Assembly (NCBI GenBank): GCA_001567185.1
Contig: LNFR01000072.1
Location: 1-64,000, forward strand
Direction of reading: 5' to 3'
DNA length: 64,000 bases
Source: Bacteroidetes bacterium OLB12
GTDB lineage: Bacteria; Bacteroidota; Bacteroidia; Cytophagales; Cyclobacteriaceae
Part shown: positions 1 to 10,134 of the stretch, in pieces
Numbering within the stretch: the stretch's first letter is position 1
Layout of the letters: every line of letters begins with the position of its first letter
Notes under the pieces: generated by a model
Told to the model about the DNA's origin: nothing
Database searches by the model: none
The model's input: only the letters and a program-made list of their open reading frames with translations
Program-made: the position numbers and the translations under genes

Positions 1-1029
1 CACAGTACATTGTTTTTAACAACACACGCGTAATTCCTGCCCGCCTCGGTTTAAAAAGATACCGGGGCTACCATTGAAATATTTCTGTTACACCCGGTGG
101 CACCATCAACCATTGTGCAGCAGGCTATGGAAGCAACTAGCCAGTGTCAATGGCAATGTACCATTGGCAACCTGAAGCGTTGGCCTGATAATAAAGCGCT
201 TCATTTCATTCACCCTTCCTTTCAACTTACCGCCCGGTTGATAAGCCGAGCCGAAGGCGTGGTGGAGTTTACCTGGAATACACCCCTTTCTTTTGCCGAA
301 GTAGTTACCCGCAGCGGAGATGTACCCCTTCCGCCTTATCTGAACCGGCCATCAGAAGAAGCTGATAAAGAATCTTACCAAACTGTATATTCTAAACATG
401 ATGGAGCGGTTGCCGCACCTACTGCAGGCCTTCACTTTACAGAATCTCTCTTAAATAAGTTGGAACGTGTCGGTATAAAAAAAGAATACTTAACCCTTCA
501 CGTAAGTGCCGGAACGTTTCAGCCGGTAAAGGTTGATAACGCGTTGGAGCATGAGATGCACCAGGAGCAGCTTGTTGTTACCCGAAGCAATATCGAGGCA
601 ATGCTATCCAGTAACTTTTCAGTAGCCATCGGTACAACTTCGGTTCGCTCTATGGAAAGTTTGTATTGGTTTGGAGTTAAGCTGGCAGGCAACCCCGAAA
701 GCACCTTTCGCATCGCCCAACACGATGCCTATACACTACCACAACATATTTCAACGCAACAAGCCCTGAAGCAAGTTTTGGATTATATGAATCGCAACTC
801 CCTTAATACCCTTTTGGGCGAAACATCCATTTATATTGTGCCCGGTTACACCTTTAGAACCATACATGCTTTAATTACCAATTTTCACCAACCCGGCTCC
901 ACGCTTATCCTGCTTGTGGCTGCCATTACCGGTACTGACTGGCGAAAAATTTATGATGCTGCTTTGGCCGGTAACTATCGCTTTCTCAGTTATGGCGACA
1001 GTTCGTTGCTATTCGTGCAATCAGTTTAA
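1..1029 (+). CDS. queA: S-adenosylmethionine:tRNA ribosyltransferase-isomerase QueA, 5'-truncated by the window, one frameshift
   Basis: QueA transfers and isomerises the ribosyl moiety of SAM onto 7-aminomethyl-7-deazaguanine in tRNA, giving epoxyqueuosine. Visible family signatures are NNTRVIPARL at the window edge, LPPYLNRP, a YQTVYSKHDGAVAAPTAGLHF block (bases about 390-440), TLHVSAGTFQPV, GTTSVRS, TNFHQPGSTL and RFLSYGDSSLL near the C-terminus. The 5' end lies outside the window. The first ~50 bases read in frame 3 and the rest in frame 1, so a small indel sits at about 51-57 in a T/A run. A GTG at 97 is only an internal codon. The essential-looking motifs on both sides are intact, so I read this as a sequence error rather than gene decay. 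Nothing else in the window belongs to queuosine synthesis. Confidence 0.93.
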
Positions 1030-1144
1030 ACTTATTGCTTACCAGTTCGTTCTGCGAAAGAATATACCTTAAAAAGGAATTGTCGGTAGAATGAAAATTG
1101 TACAATCCTATAAATTCAACAACTTCCTATAAATCAAACTATAA

Positions 1145-1181
1145 CCTTATTCAAATCAACTATTAATTGAATAGGATTTTT
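1145..1181 (+). terminator. Probable intrinsic terminator downstream of queA
   Basis: An inverted repeat, CCTTATTCAA at 1145-1154 against TTGAATAGG at 1167-1175 with one bulged T, is followed directly by ATTTTT. It separates queA from the next operon. The stem is AT-rich, so strength is uncertain. I saw no clear promoter in the rest of the 1030-1220 gap. Confidence 0.5.
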
Positions 1182-1220
1182 CGATGAATTGTACCAAATT
1201 TAAAGGTTAAAATCCAACCT

Positions 1221-4200
1221 ATGCTCCACAGGCTTTGGAAAGTGCTTGACGTAGAGCCTGACGAAACCGGCCAGGTATCTTTACTTCTGCTCATGAGTTT
1301 TTTCATGGGCCTGTTCCTTGCCGCTGTTGCGGTTGCTTCTCAAACCCTGTTTCTTTCGCACTTTGACGAACGGGTTGATCTGCCCCGGGCGTTTGCTATT
1401 TCGGGGGGGCATTGGTGTGCTGATAACCCTCCTTTATAATTTTCTGCAGGGCCGGATACCCTTTACGGCTCTTACTGTTTTTAACCTGCTATTGGTTATT
1501 GCACTTACTGCTTTTATCGAGTTTGGCGAACCATACGTACAGGATACCAACCTGTTGTTCTACTTCGGTTTTACGCTTATCCTGCCCTTTACCTTTATAA
1601 CCCAACTTGTTTTCTGGGGCTCCTTTAACAGGATGTTTAACGTGAGGGATTCAAAACGCCTGATCGGAAGCGTGGATGTGGGTACCGATATAGCTGCCGT
1701 TTTTGCATTTTTCTCTATCCCTATTTTACTTAGCTATGGTATAAAACCCGAATCGCTTTATTCCATCGGGTTGGTAAGTATTACCGGCTTCCTGATTTTA
1801 TTTCTGCTGCTATCCAGAAAATACCTGGTTGGTGGTAAGTCTGCCATTAAAAGTGAAGCCGAAATCAAAAAACTTTCAATAGGACAGTTCTTAGGAAACA
1901 AATACATTGTTACCCTTTCGCTCTTTATTGTAATCTCGTTGGTAGCCCTTCAGTTTGTGGATTACGCTTTCTTTAACGCCACCACTATTCAATATACAAA
2001 TGAGAATAATGAAATGGATGACACCCAGTTGGCTACATTCCTCAGTTTATTTGAGGCCACCGTTGTTATTTTCAGCTTCTTATTCACCACGTTTGTTACC
2101 GATCGCCTCAATCAGGACTATGGTTTGCGGGTTTCATTACTCATTAACCCCATCGTCCTGCTCATTTTTACCGGAGCAGCCATTGCGTTGGGCTCTTACT
2201 TTGGATATGATTTAACCACGGGCGAAAAGAGCACCATTGCCTTCTTCTTTATTGCCGTAGCCATGAGTAAACTCTTTATTAACTCATTGCGCGAAGCACT
2301 GGATGAACCCACCTTCAAATTTTTCTATGTACCGATCGATCGTTCCATCAGCATTGATGCGCAAACAAAAATTGAAGGAACCGTTACCGCCCTGGCCACA
2401 GCCATTGCCGGGGGTATTATCGTATTAATCAACTCGTTCGATGTCTTCAACGTATTCTCCATCACCATTTTTACCGTACCGGTACTGGTTTTATGGTATT
2501 TTATTACCAACCGAATGTATAAAGGCTATCGCGATACGCTGCAAAATTCACTAGTAAAAAATAAATCGGCAGTAAAGAAAAACCTGGTAAAAGAATACAC
2601 CTTAGATAGCGTACTGGAAAAAGAAGTACGCAGCACAGCCGAAGAAAAAATTATTTACGGATTGAAGTTAATGGAAAAACTCGAACCGGCTCTGTTCGAA
2701 ACCTCCCTCCTGCAATTGGCTGATAGCCCTTCCAAAAAGGTGTCGCAATTTGCCCGCAAAAAATTGAAGAGCTGGGAATCCTAACTGCAGAAAATGAAAT
2801 TAAAGGCCTTGCCTCGCAGGCGGCTGGTATGGCCGAAGATAGTGACCTGCTTTCGATCCCGGTAGAAAAACTGATGAAACTGAGCAAATCGGTAAAGCAA
2901 GCCGATCGGTTACTGGCTGCCAAGTTAATGCGCAAGCTCACCAACCAGAAAACCATCTTCATCTTGTTGGAGTTAATGCGCGATGCCGATCCAAGAGTAC
3001 GCACCGAGGCGCTGCTTACGGCCCGCAAGGTAAAACGCCCCGAAACCTGGAATGTATTAATCGAACTACTCGCTTCGCCCCGGTATGCACACCAGGCCGC
3101 TTCGGCCTTGAAAGAAGCCGGAGTTGCTGCGCTTCCTGTTTTGGAAACCGCATTTCACAAGTCCGGACAGAAAGATCTGGTCATGCTCAAAATCATTCAG
3201 ATAATCGGGCACATTCCTGGCCAGGAGAGTCTGCAACTTCTCTGGAAAAAAATTGACTATCCGGATAAACGCATCGTTAAACAAATCCTGTATTCGCTTC
3301 GCTACATCAACTACCAGGCTACCGGGCGCGAAGCATTGGCTGTAAAAGATTTGCTGGATGCCGAAATGAGTAAAACACTCTGGAACCTGGCAGCTCTGCA
3401 CGAATTACCAAACGAACCGATTTATCATTACCTGCACGAAGCCTTGCGCGAAGAAGTACGCGATAATTACGATCATCTTAGCCTACTGCTTTCCTTACTG
3501 TATGATCCGGAATCAGTGCAACTGGTGAAGGAAAATGTTGAGTTGGGAACACCCGATAGCATCCAATATGCACTCGAGTTGTTAGATCTCTTCGTAGATC
3601 AGGATTTGAAACCAAAATTAATTCCGTTGTTGGACGATTCCACAACCACTAAGAAATTAGAATTGTTGCAAACGTACTTCCCACGCGAAAGCTATAATCC
3701 CATCCAGGTAATTAACTACATTCTTAACCGCGACTTTAACTACAACAACCGGTGGACAAAAGTATGTGCCGTACATGCCTGTGCCTACATTCCTAACTTC
3801 CGCGTAAGCCGGGGGCTCATCAGCCAGATGTTTAACAACGATAAACTGTTGCAGGAAACTACTGCCTGGGTTATTTACAATAAAGATAAAGCCGCCTATC
3901 AATCCATTTCCGAACGCCTTCCCTACAAAGACAAAAAATTTCTCGATTCTTCTATTGAGAACAACCAACTGCTGGATGGCCTGGATGACGGTTTCTTCCT
4001 CTATATCGAAATGATCATGCTCATTAAATCCATCCCGGCATTCTATCACATTCAGGGAAAAGTATTGAGCGATCTGGCAGACAAAATTCAACCCATTACC
4101 CTAAAACCAAACGAAAAAATCAATATTCCAAAAACAGAAGAGTTGCCAATACTCATTATAGCACACGGAAAAACTCAACTAAACTAATGATGGCAATCCT

Positions 4201-4410
4201 GTATTGGAACTAAAACCTGGCCAAGTGTATGGCGATTTGTTTCAGGAAGGTCCTACAATTCCCATAACCGAAGTTGTTGCGAGCGAACGAAGCGTAATCT
4301 TCAAAATAAGTCTTATCGATTTCTACTTCGTGTTGGCAAACCACCACGAGCTGGCCCAGGGCCTGATACATAACATTACTGAACAACCTGAAAAACATCC
4401 TGCTAACTAA
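1221..4410 (+). CDS. NTT (ATP/ADP translocase)-type membrane protein fused to HEAT repeats and a C-terminal cyclic-nucleotide-binding domain; three frameshifts
   Basis: First gene of a six-gene run, about 1,063 residues when three breaks are bridged. Residues 1-440 are a multi-pass membrane domain resembling Npt/NTT nucleotide transporters, with features such as LREALDEPTFKFFYVPIDR followed by a final helix pair. Roughly 500-900 are helical HEAT-type repeats (for example DADPRVRTEALLTARKVKRPE). The last ~120 residues look like a Crp-type beta-roll (LIIAHGKTQLN, GQVYGDLFQEGP). Breaks: one extra G in the G-run 1403-1409, one A short at 2758-2763, and one near 4179-4186. Reading continues sensibly across all three. 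Bacterial NTT proteins of this composite type exist outside intracellular parasites, but their substrate is not established. Here a regulated transporter or a membrane sensor of nucleotides is equally possible. The next gene starts 12 bases downstream. Confidence 0.78.
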
Positions 4411-4422
4411 ATTTTTTAAACT

Positions 4423-5859
4423 ATGGCTTTTGAAATTGATGTACTAATCACCTTTGCCGAAAAGGACAATGAAACCGCACAAAAAGCGAAATAGGTTGGG
4501 TTACCCAATTCAAAAAATTTCTGGAGCTTATACTGGTGCAGGTGCAGGGTTCAAAACCAAACGTCATCTTAAAATCAGAGTTTGATTCGGCTACGGCTCC
4601 TGCTTTGAACAATGCCGCAATACTGGTTCCGATTCTTACCAAAGAGTTTACACTTTCGGGCCGCTGCCTCGATAACCTCGAAACATTTTATAAAAATACA
4701 GAGGCTTCAAAAATTAATCGGGTCTTCAAAGTAATGAAAACTCCGCTTTCAACAGCCGAACAACCACCCCGCCTGCGCGATTTGCTGGGGTACGAAATGT
4801 ATCAACTCGATGCAGAAACCGGGCTTCAAAAAGAGTATTCAGATCTTTTTAGCCAGGAAGCAGAAAAACAATACTGGATGAAGTTGGTCGATCTGGCTTA
4901 TGATATTCACGATGCGCTCATGATTTTGAACGAAGGGGATGCCAAATCATCTGTAAAAAAATATCTATAAACGAAAGTCTATTTACTTAGCCGAAACCGG
5001 CCACGATTTATCCGTGCAACGCAACATCATCAAGCGCGAACTTCAACGCCATGGCTACATTGTGCTTCCTAAAAAAACACTTCCTGCACAGGCAAACGAA
5101 GTAATAAACGTGGTTCGGAAAGATGTGGAAGAGTGCGCACTCTCGGTTCACCTGGTAGGTAATGCCTATGGCGAAATACCTGAAGGAGGCGATCGCTCCA
5201 TTGTAGATATCCAAAATCAAGTTGCAGCCGAAGTAGCCCTGAAGAAAAAACAAAACAAACAAGAGTTTTCGCGACTAATCTGGATTTCGCAAAACCTGAA
5301 AAATGCAAGCGATAAACAACGGGCTTTTATTGATACGCTGAAGCGCGATACCGAAGCACAGGAAGGTGCCGAGATTTTGCAAAACCCATTGGAAGATTTC
5401 AAAAATATAATGCGCGAAGAGTTGCTCGAATCGCAGGAGCGCAAGAGCACGGAAGAATCGGGCGGCAAATCTATTTACCTGGTACACGATAAAATTGATG
5501 ATACCGAAGTACGCCCCTTCCGCGAAGCCATCGAAAAATCAGGCTTTAAAGTGCTTACCCCGGCCTTCGAAGGCGATTTACTGGAAGTGCGCAAGCAACA
5601 CATCGACAACCTGCGCAACTTCGATGGCGCCATCATCTTTAAAGGAAAAGTAAACGATCAGTGGGTGCGCATGAAAGTGCTCGACTTGTTGAAAGCGCCT
5701 GGCTTTGGACGGAAGAAACCCATTCAGGGTAAAGCCATTGTGGCTGCAACCGGTGCTACGTTAGACGGATTCAAGAATCAAAATCTTACGTTGATATCGG
5801 GCGATTCCAATCGCTCGCTGGAAAATCTTAAAAACTTTTTACAAGAAATAAACTCATAA
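4423..5859 (+). CDS. Protein with an N-terminal TIR-like domain and two further related alpha/beta modules; two frameshifts
   Basis: About 478 residues after bridging breaks in A-runs at 4481-4485 and 4955-4961. Residues 5-16 (IDVLITFAEKDN) resemble TIR box 1. The stretch around 65-90 (AAILVPILTKEF then SGRCLDNLETF) resembles the conserved strand and helix preceding the TIR active-site glutamate. At the position expected for that glutamate (C82 plus three) there is N85, so NADase activity is doubtful. Two later segments each begin with KSIYL (residues 186-190 and 350-354) and look like diverged copies of a TIR/DUF4062-type alpha/beta fold. Between them lies a charged helical linker. The gene is followed after 4 bases by a STAND ATPase, and TIR-STAND pairing is common in bacterial signalling and immunity. 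Domain boundaries are by eye, and the third module could be an unrelated Rossmann-like domain. Confidence 0.7.
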
Positions 5860-5863
5860 AACT

Positions 5864-8800
5864 ATGAGCCAGACGGTAGATGAACACGGCACACGGGTAG
5901 GAACGATTAATCCCTTCCCCGGTCTGCGTCCGTTCAAAATTGAAGAGAGCCATTTGTTCTTTGGCCGCGAAGGCCAAAGCGATGAAGTGCTGCTCAAACT
6001 TTCCAAGAGCCGGTTTGTAGGTATTATCGGTCCTTCCGGAAGTGGTAAGTCATCTTTTATTTATTGTGGTGTGCTGCCCATTTTGTACGGAGGCTTCCTT
6101 ACCGATGCAAGCCCTAACTGGGAAGTTGTTGTTACGCGCCCCGGTGCCGGCCCCATCGATAACCTGGCCGAGTCGCTTTTAAAAACCGTAAAAGACTACA
6201 ACACGGCCGATGCGGAAGACAAAAAAATCAAGCGCACCATTGTTTCTACTTTGTTGCGAAGCAGTTCGCTTGGCCTGGTAGAAGCCATTCAGCAATCGCG
6301 CAGAAAAGAAGATATCAACTACCTTATCCTGGTCGATCAGTTTGAAGAACTCTTCCGCTTCAAGGATAGTACCGATCCGAATTCTGTAAACGAATCGCTT
6401 GCTTTCATCAACCTGCTGATGGAAGCTGTAAACTATGAAGATGCCCCCATCTACGTAGCCATTACCATGCGCTCCGATTTTATTGGTGAGTGCGCCCAGT
6501 TTCCGGAATTAACGCGTAAGATTAACGATAGCCACTACCTGATTCCGCAAATGACGCGCGATCAGAAACGCAGGGCTATTGAAGGACCGGTAGCGGTGGG
6601 TAACGCAAAGATTACTCCGCGTTTAACGCAACAACTTCTTAATGATTTGGGCGATAACCCCGATCAGTTGCCCATTCTGCAACACGCCTTGATGCGCACC
6701 TGGAGTTACTGGGCCAAATACCGCGACTATGAAGATGAGCCCGTTGACCTGAAACATTATGAGGCGATCGGTACCATGTCTGAAGCGCTTTCGATGCATG
6801 CCAACGAAGCCTATGACGAACTGGACGAAGAACAACAACGCATCTGCGAAATTCTATTCAAGGCTATTACTGAAAAACGAGGTGAGAACTTTGGTATTCG
6901 TAGACCCACGCGGTTAAATGAAATTGCCTCCATTGCCGATGTATCGGAAGCCGATGTGGTAGCCGTGCTTGAAAAATTCCGCGAACCCGGTCGTTCCTTA
7001 TTAACACCGGCTTATGGCATTGAGTTAGGCTCCAAGTCGATGATCGACATATCGCACGAAAGTTTGATGCGCATTTGGGTGCGCTTGAAAAACTGGGTTG
7101 ACGATGAAAGCGAAGCCGTACAAATGTATTTGCGTTTGGCCGAAGCAGCAGGGCAATACCAGGTAGGCAAAGCCGGCTTATGGCGCCCACCCGATTTGCA
7201 ATTAGCGCTCAACTGGCAAGCCAAACACAAACCTACTTTAGTTTGGGGACAACGCTACCATCCAGCCTTTGAGCGCACCATGATCTTTCTGGAATATTCC
7301 AAGAAAGAATTTGATACCGAACAACGCATTAAAGAACTGGAGGCCAAGCGCAAGTTGCAACGCGCCCGTGTTACCGCAATTGTGTTTGGTACCTTGGCTG
7401 CTATTGCGTTGGTTGCCTTTGTGTATGCCTTTATGCAACAGGCTGAGGCAAAAAGGCAAGCTGACCTAGCAAAGGCTAACGAGGCAAGGGCGGTGGAAGC
7501 ACAGAAAGTTGCCGAGGATGAAAGAGACAAAGCACGAATCGCCCAGGAAGCGGCCGAAAAAGCAAAGATTGCTGCGGAAGCAGCCCAGGCTGCGGAAGCT
7601 ATTCAACGCGCAGAGGCTGAGAAAAGAAGAATACAAGCCGAACTTGCTGAAGCAGAAGCTAAACGGCAAAAAGAACAGGCCGATAAGAATGCAATTGCTG
7701 CCCGTAAAGCCGAAGGTGAAGCAATTGCGAACGAAAAATTAGCAATTCTTAATGCTGAGCGTGCCGAACGTGAAAAATACCTCGCAGCCGCTAAAGCTAT
7801 GGCCATTAAATCGAAAGAATTGGGCAACGACCTTTCCCTGGAAGGATTAGTAGCACAACAAGCTTATTTGTTTAACAAAAAGTATGGCGGCTACGAATAC
7901 AACAGCGATGTGTATAGTGGTTTATACACCGCCTTAAAAAATTGGGATGAACCACTAACCCGAAGCCTGGAAGCCCATAAAAATGGTGCCGCCCGCGCCC
8001 TGGAAACATCAGGAAAAGGTAATCACATTTATTCCGGAGGCAGCGATGGCCGGATTATCCAGTGGAACTATGTTAATAATGGTTGGGTTGCCGAAATTCT
8101 AGTGGATGAGGCAAAACGCACAGAACCATACCTGGTTTATTCATTAGATACCAGCCCGGATGGAAACTGGCTTGCAGCCGGAGGCCTCTTCCCTACCAAC
8201 CGCGATGCAAATTATGCTGAACTTTATGATTTACAGAATCCTTCAGCTCCTGCCAAAAAGATTCCGGGTTTCAAATCAGATATTGAGAATATTCACTTTA
8301 CCCCCGATGGCAAAGGCTTCTATGCACGCGATAATTCCGGGCATAGCATTAAGTACTCAGACCTTTCCTCTGCCAAAGAGGTAATAACATCTGACGAAAA
8401 AATTGTTTCATTAGACTTAAATGAAAATGGAACGCTGTTAGCCGGTGCAGGCGATAACGGCAATCTGTATGTGTGGGACATCGGTAAAAATTATGCTGTT
8501 ACCAAAATCAAAATATCAAACGGACTTACTGCAGTATGTTTTGCCCCCGATGGTCGCCAGATTATTACCGGAAGTCGCAATGGTTTATTACGAATAATCA
8601 ATAATGGAATCATTATTCGCGATTTACCTGGTCACTCTTCTGAAATTGAGGATATAAAGTTCAACCATTCGGGAAAATTTATGGCCTCTGCCAGCAAAGA
8701 CTTAACGGTGCGTTTGTGGAATTTCAGAAACCTGAATGAGCAGCCTATTACAGTAAGCGATCACGATTGGGTTTGGAGTGTAACGTTTTCACCTGACGAT

Positions 8801-9064
8801 TCTCAACTATTTGCCGGTATCCATAGTACGCAAGAAACCGTAACCAGAACCGGAACAAACCAAACCAATCAAACCATACACGCCTACCCAACTGATTTTA
8901 ATGGTATGGCTTCTTTATTATGTGATAAAGTAAAACGAAATCTAACAGAAGAAGAATGGATTATTTACGTTGGCAATCTTCAGGATTACCCGTGGCAAAA
9001 AACCTGCGAAAGTTATCCGGGCATTCAATCGGGAATAAATACGAATAAGAAACCGGGCAAATGA
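5864..9064 (+). CDS. Membrane-anchored nSTAND1-type NTPase with periplasm-length coiled coil and WD40 propeller
   Basis: A 1,066-residue protein. Residues 17-35 (NPFPGLRPF...LFFGRE) are the signature entry to the novel STAND 1 NTPase domain. Walker A is GPSGSGKS at 56-63 and Walker B is LILVDQFEEL at 154-163. A winged-helix-like region follows, up to about 480. Residues ~503-525 form one hydrophobic helix, preceded by KRKLQRAR and followed by fewer positive charges, which predicts the ATPase inside and the C-terminus outside. Residues ~526-650 are an Ala/Glu/Lys/Arg-rich coiled coil like that of TolA. From ~695 to 1030 are WD40 repeats (SGGSDGRIIQWN, GAGDNGNLYVWD, SASKDLTVRLWNF). Such proteins are often labelled Hat/HatR by annotation transfer, which says little about function. 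The stop overlaps the next start. Confidence 0.85.
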   Translation: MSQTVDEHGTRVGTINPFPGLRPFKIEESHLFFGREGQSDEVLLKLSKSRFVGIIGPSGSGKSSFIYCGVLPILYGGFLTDASPNWEVVVTRPGAGPIDNLAESLLKTVKDYNTADAEDKKIKRTIVSTLLRSSSLGLVEAIQQSRRKEDINYLILVDQFEELFRFKDSTDPNSVNESLAFINLLMEAVNYEDAPIYVAITMRSDFIGECAQFPELTRKINDSHYLIPQMTRDQKRRAIEGPVAVGNAKITPRLTQQLLNDLGDNPDQLPILQHALMRTWSYWAKYRDYEDEPVDLKHYEAIGTMSEALSMHANEAYDELDEEQQRICEILFKAITEKRGENFGIRRPTRLNEIASIADVSEADVVAVLEKFREPGRSLLTPAYGIELGSKSMIDISHESLMRIWVRLKNWVDDESEAVQMYLRLAEAAGQYQVGKAGLWRPPDLQLALNWQAKHKPTLVWGQRYHPAFERTMIFLEYSKKEFDTEQRIKELEAKRKLQRARVTAIVFGTLAAIALVAFVYAFMQQAEAKRQADLAKANEARAVEAQKVAEDERDKARIAQEAAEKAKIAAEAAQAAEAIQRAEAEKRRIQAELAEAEAKRQKEQADKNAIAARKAEGEAIANEKLAILNAERAEREKYLAAAKAMAIKSKELGNDLSLEGLVAQQAYLFNKKYGGYEYNSDVYSGLYTALKNWDEPLTRSLEAHKNGAARALETSGKGNHIYSGGSDGRIIQWNYVNNGWVAEILVDEAKRTEPYLVYSLDTSPDGNWLAAGGLFPTNRDANYAELYDLQNPSAPAKKIPGFKSDIENIHFTPDGKGFYARDNSGHSIKYSDLSSAKEVITSDEKIVSLDLNENGTLLAGAGDNGNLYVWDIGKNYAVTKIKISNGLTAVCFAPDGRQIITGSRNGLLRIINNGIIIRDLPGHSSEIEDIKFNHSGKFMASASKDLTVRLWNFRNLNEQPITVSDHDWVWSVTFSPDDSQLFAGIHSTQETVTRTGTNQTNQTIHAYPTDFNGMASLLCDKVKRNLTEEEWIIYVGNLQDYPWQKTCESYPGIQSGINTNKKPGK

Positions 9065-10134
9065 GTATGAAGAAACTTTATCTTGTTATCCTGATTTCCA
9101 TAGCGGCAAGTGGTGCGTACGCACAAAATTCATCCTGTGCCCAGGCCGTAAGGTTGGCCCAATCGGTATATGACCAGGGTCGCCTGCACGAACTGGAGGA
9201 TATCATTAACAAAGCCCTTAATAATCCAAACGCCCTTTGTGAGCAGTCTGAAAAAGTAAGCTTGCTTAAACTGCTTACCCTCACCTACATCTACCTGGAA
9301 GAGCCGGAGAAGGCCGATGCGACCATGCTGAAGTTACTTCAAACAGATAATTACTTTCAAATTAACCCGGCCGTGGATCCGGCAGAGTTTGTGGCCCTAT
9401 ACAACACCTTTCGCACAAATGAAATCTATCGCATTGGTGCCACGCTTGGTGTAAATGCAACACAACCCAATGTAACCAACACGGTATCAGCCGTTGAGTT
9501 GGCAGAGGGGAGTAAGTATAGGTATGCAATTGCAATTTTATTTGGCGCATCGGTAGATGTTCCGCTTGACCCTACAGATAAGTTAACACTACATGGTGAA
9601 CTACTTTATAGTCAGAAAAAATTCAATCTCGAATTGATTACAGACCGCTCATTGGCAGGTGATGGTTCTATCACCAATCAATTTCAAGGGGTGGAAACTC
9701 AGAATTGGATATCCTTGCCATTGAGCATGGAGTATAAATTAGCAGAAAAGAAATTTAATCCATTTGTGTCCGGAGGTGTTGTTGTTGATTACCTCCTGAA
9801 TTCCAAAATCAAATCAGAAGTACTAAGAACCAATACCACATCGATTCAAGAGGCTACTTTTAATTTGAACCCACAGCGCGTTAAAACCAATATTAGCTTA
9901 CAGGCAGGCGCTGGCGTAAAATTTCAAATGGGGGGCGGTTATTTTATAGCACGCGTATGGTATACACACGGGCTCACCAATGTAAACTCGTTGGAAACAT
10001 CGTATGCGAATGAACAAGCAACCTGGGGCCAGGGTTATGCGGATCCTGTGTATAAAATTTCGTCACTGTCTTTAAGTGGGAGTTACGTAATAAACATGTT
10101 TAATCCGAAGAAAAGAACGATAAAAGCCAAATGA
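9061..10134 (+). CDS. Outer-membrane beta-barrel protein with helical N-terminal region
   Basis: The first residues (MKKLYLVILISIAASGAYAQ) form a Sec signal peptide. Initiation may be at 9061, overlapping the upstream stop as ATGA, or at the next ATG at 9067. After cleavage, residues ~20-115 are helical and TPR-like, resembling the N-terminal part of many Bacteroidota barrel proteins. The remainder consists of alternating hydrophobic/polar strands with aromatic girdles and ends in a strand-like segment (SLSLSGSYVINMF). It is 357 residues long. I recognise the architecture, related in style to PorT/PorP-like barrels, but not a specific family. Its coupling to the membrane ATPase gene suggests that it is the outer-membrane partner of that protein. 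Confidence 0.72.
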   Translation: MSMKKLYLVILISIAASGAYAQNSSCAQAVRLAQSVYDQGRLHELEDIINKALNNPNALCEQSEKVSLLKLLTLTYIYLEEPEKADATMLKLLQTDNYFQINPAVDPAEFVALYNTFRTNEIYRIGATLGVNATQPNVTNTVSAVELAEGSKYRYAIAILFGASVDVPLDPTDKLTLHGELLYSQKKFNLELITDRSLAGDGSITNQFQGVETQNWISLPLSMEYKLAEKKFNPFVSGGVVVDYLLNSKIKSEVLRTNTTSIQEATFNLNPQRVKTNISLQAGAGVKFQMGGGYFIARVWYTHGLTNVNSLETSYANEQATWGQGYADPVYKISSLSLSGSYVINMFNPKKRTIKAK

